A stretch of 64,000 bases of DNA from assembly GCA_009838075.1 (NCBI GenBank), contig VXSG01000050.1, forward strand, positions 1-64,000. The letters run 5' to 3'. Of the stretch, positions 63,109 through 64,000 are shown in pieces. This DNA comes from Boseongicola sp. SB0665_bin_10. GTDB taxonomy: Bacteria > Pseudomonadota > Alphaproteobacteria > Rhodobacterales > Rhodobacteraceae. Within the stretch, counting starts at the first letter, position 1, and each line of letters starts with the position of its first letter. The notes beneath the pieces are model-generated. The model ran no database searches. It was not told where the DNA came from and saw nothing but the letters and a program-made list of their open reading frames with translations. A program made the translations under genes and the position numbers.

Positions 63109-64000
63109 TCAGTTCAGTATCGCGAGGCTGAGTGTCGGGAAACGGATCAGGAAGATCAACACGATCAGCATGACGAAGGCAAAGGGCAGCGCACCGATGA
63201 ACACGTCCTTCAGCTTGATGCGATCGTCGTCCAGCGTCGCCTTGATGACGAAGCAGGAAATGCCCAGCGGCGGGGTCAGAAGCCCGATTTCCGCGCCGAC
63301 GACGGTGATGATGCCGAACCAGACCAGCGACAGGCCCATCGGCTCGACAAGCGGCAGGAAGAGCGGCACCATGATCAGGATGATCGAGGCGGTGTCCAGA
63401 AGCGTGCCGAGAAAGATCATCAGCGCCACGTAGATCACCATGATCCAGACGAATCCGAGCTGGTTTTCGTTCAGGATGTCGCCAAGCTCGTTTGGCAGGC
63501 CGGCAAGCCCCAGCATCCGGGAATAGATCGAGGCGGCAGTGATCAGGAACAGGATCGCAGCGGTGATATGGCCGGTTTCCAGCAGCGCCTCCCAGAACCC
63601 GCGCAGTGACATGCGGCGGCGAACGACGGCGATGACCAGCCCCAGCAGGGCACCTGCGGCCCCCGCCTCGACCGGTGTCAGCCAACCGGTATAGATGCCG
63701 CCCAGCACCACCAGGATCAGCCCCAGAATGGGAAGCGTCCTTTCGGCGATTTCGCCCCAACCCAAAGGCTCCAGGTCCTCGCCGGACCGACCGCCGACGA
63801 AGCCGGGAGTCAGTCGGCCCATGGCGAAGATCGCGCCGACATAGGCGATGGCCAGAAGGATGCCGGGCACGACGCCGGCCAGAAACATGTCGCCGACAGA
63901 CTGCTCGGCCACGAAGGAATAGATGATCAGCATTGCCGAAGGCGGGATGATCATGCCAAGCACCGACGATCCCGCCACCACGCCCACGGCAAAGCGCGGG
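63109..64000 (-). CDS. TRAP transporter large permease (DctM type), 5' end outside window
   Basis: This integral membrane protein of the DctM family is cut by the right window edge; the visible part starts in RFAVGVVAGSS and runs to the natural stop. It has many hydrophobic segments with IIPPSAMLIIYSF, PVEAGAAGALLGL and ITPPLG-like GLLTPPLGISCFV, a hallmark of TRAP large subunits. It moves an organic acid with Na+ or H+ using a periplasmic binding protein, presumably encoded beyond the edge with the small permease. Proximity to the dioxygenase suggests import of an aromatic acid or diol derivative. Confidence 0.9.
   Translation of the reverse strand, partial: PRFAVGVVAGSSVLGMIIPPSAMLIIYSFVAEQSVGDMFLAGVVPGILLAIAYVGAIFAMGRLTPGFVGGRSGEDLEPLGWGEIAERTLPILGLILVVLGGIYTGWLTPVEAGAAGALLGLVIAVVRRRMSLRGFWEALLETGHITAAILFLITAASIYSRMLGLAGLPNELGDILNENQLGFVWIMVIYVALMIFLGTLLDTASIILIMVPLFLPLVEPMGLSLVWFGIITVVGAEIGLLTPPLGISCFVIKATLDDDRIKLKDVFIGALPFAFVMLIVLIFLIRFPTLSLAILN

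Noticed and set aside
1-64000. CRISPR arrays, insertion sequences, phage or toxin-antitoxin genes
   Set aside because: No regularly spaced repeats, transposase or phage proteins and no paired small toxin/antitoxin genes were recognised.

Overview
The window is 64 kb of GC-rich, densely coded DNA that reads as chromosome of a Rhodobacterales-like alphaproteobacterium. The support is gene content: an IalB-family protein beside rlmN, a DUF2794 gene, dapD/dapE succinylase genes, leuC-leuD-leuB, a TRAP transporter, and many ATGA or GTGA gene overlaps. The species cannot be named from sequence alone. No integrase, transposase, CRISPR array or rRNA was recognised.

Positions 1-36,200 are mostly housekeeping. 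In order they hold the end of a sensor kinase, two near-identical tRNA-Arg genes, a GH42 beta-galactosidase, a LOG-family protein, rlmN, ialB, an asparaginase, a CoA-binding protein and dapD. Next come a HAD phosphatase, a tight dapE-GNAT-DUF2064 run, rnr and a lytic transglycosylase. On the minus strand lie tag, an imuAB-less dnaE2 without its usual C-terminal domain, a methyltransferase and rppH. Then follow asd, a beta carbonic anhydrase, an NTF2-FMO fusion, an M17 aminopeptidase with an NlpC/P60 hydrolase, DUF2794, mtnP, apt, the leucine genes, an EamA exporter and tRNA-Pro(CGG).

Positions 36,200-41,300, directly after tRNA-Pro, look accessory and partly decayed. They hold a glutathione transferase and a minus-strand block of a multicopper oxidase with three c-type cytochromes. 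One cytochrome is intact, one (c'/c556 type) has a single-base frameshift after its signal peptide, and one has lost its haem motif and carries two frameshifts.

Positions 41,300-56,200 form a cyclitol (inositol-type) catabolic locus: two divergent seven-gene operons around a palindrome-rich control region. The left operon is iolD-iolE-SDR-Gfo/Idh/MocA-ABC ATPase-permease-binding protein. The right operon is iolG-ALDH-HpaI aldolase-2-hydroxyacid dehydrogenase-two Gfo/Idh/MocA proteins-RpiR regulator. The usual downstream genes iolB, iolC and iolJ are absent; an aldehyde dehydrogenase, an HpaI-type aldolase and a hydroxyacid dehydrogenase stand where they would be expected. This suggests a possible non-phosphorylating lower pathway, the most interesting hypothesis in the window.

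Positions 56,900-64,000 look like aromatic or ring-cleavage metabolism. They hold a MhpA-like FAD hydroxylase, a 5'-truncated and frameshifted P450 pseudogene and a VOC protein with an H-H-E metal triad. A LeuA/HMGL-type acyl-transfer enzyme is divergent from a GntR/FCD regulator, and an intradiol (catechol/hydroxyquinol-type) dioxygenase is followed by a TRAP large permease cut by the window edge.
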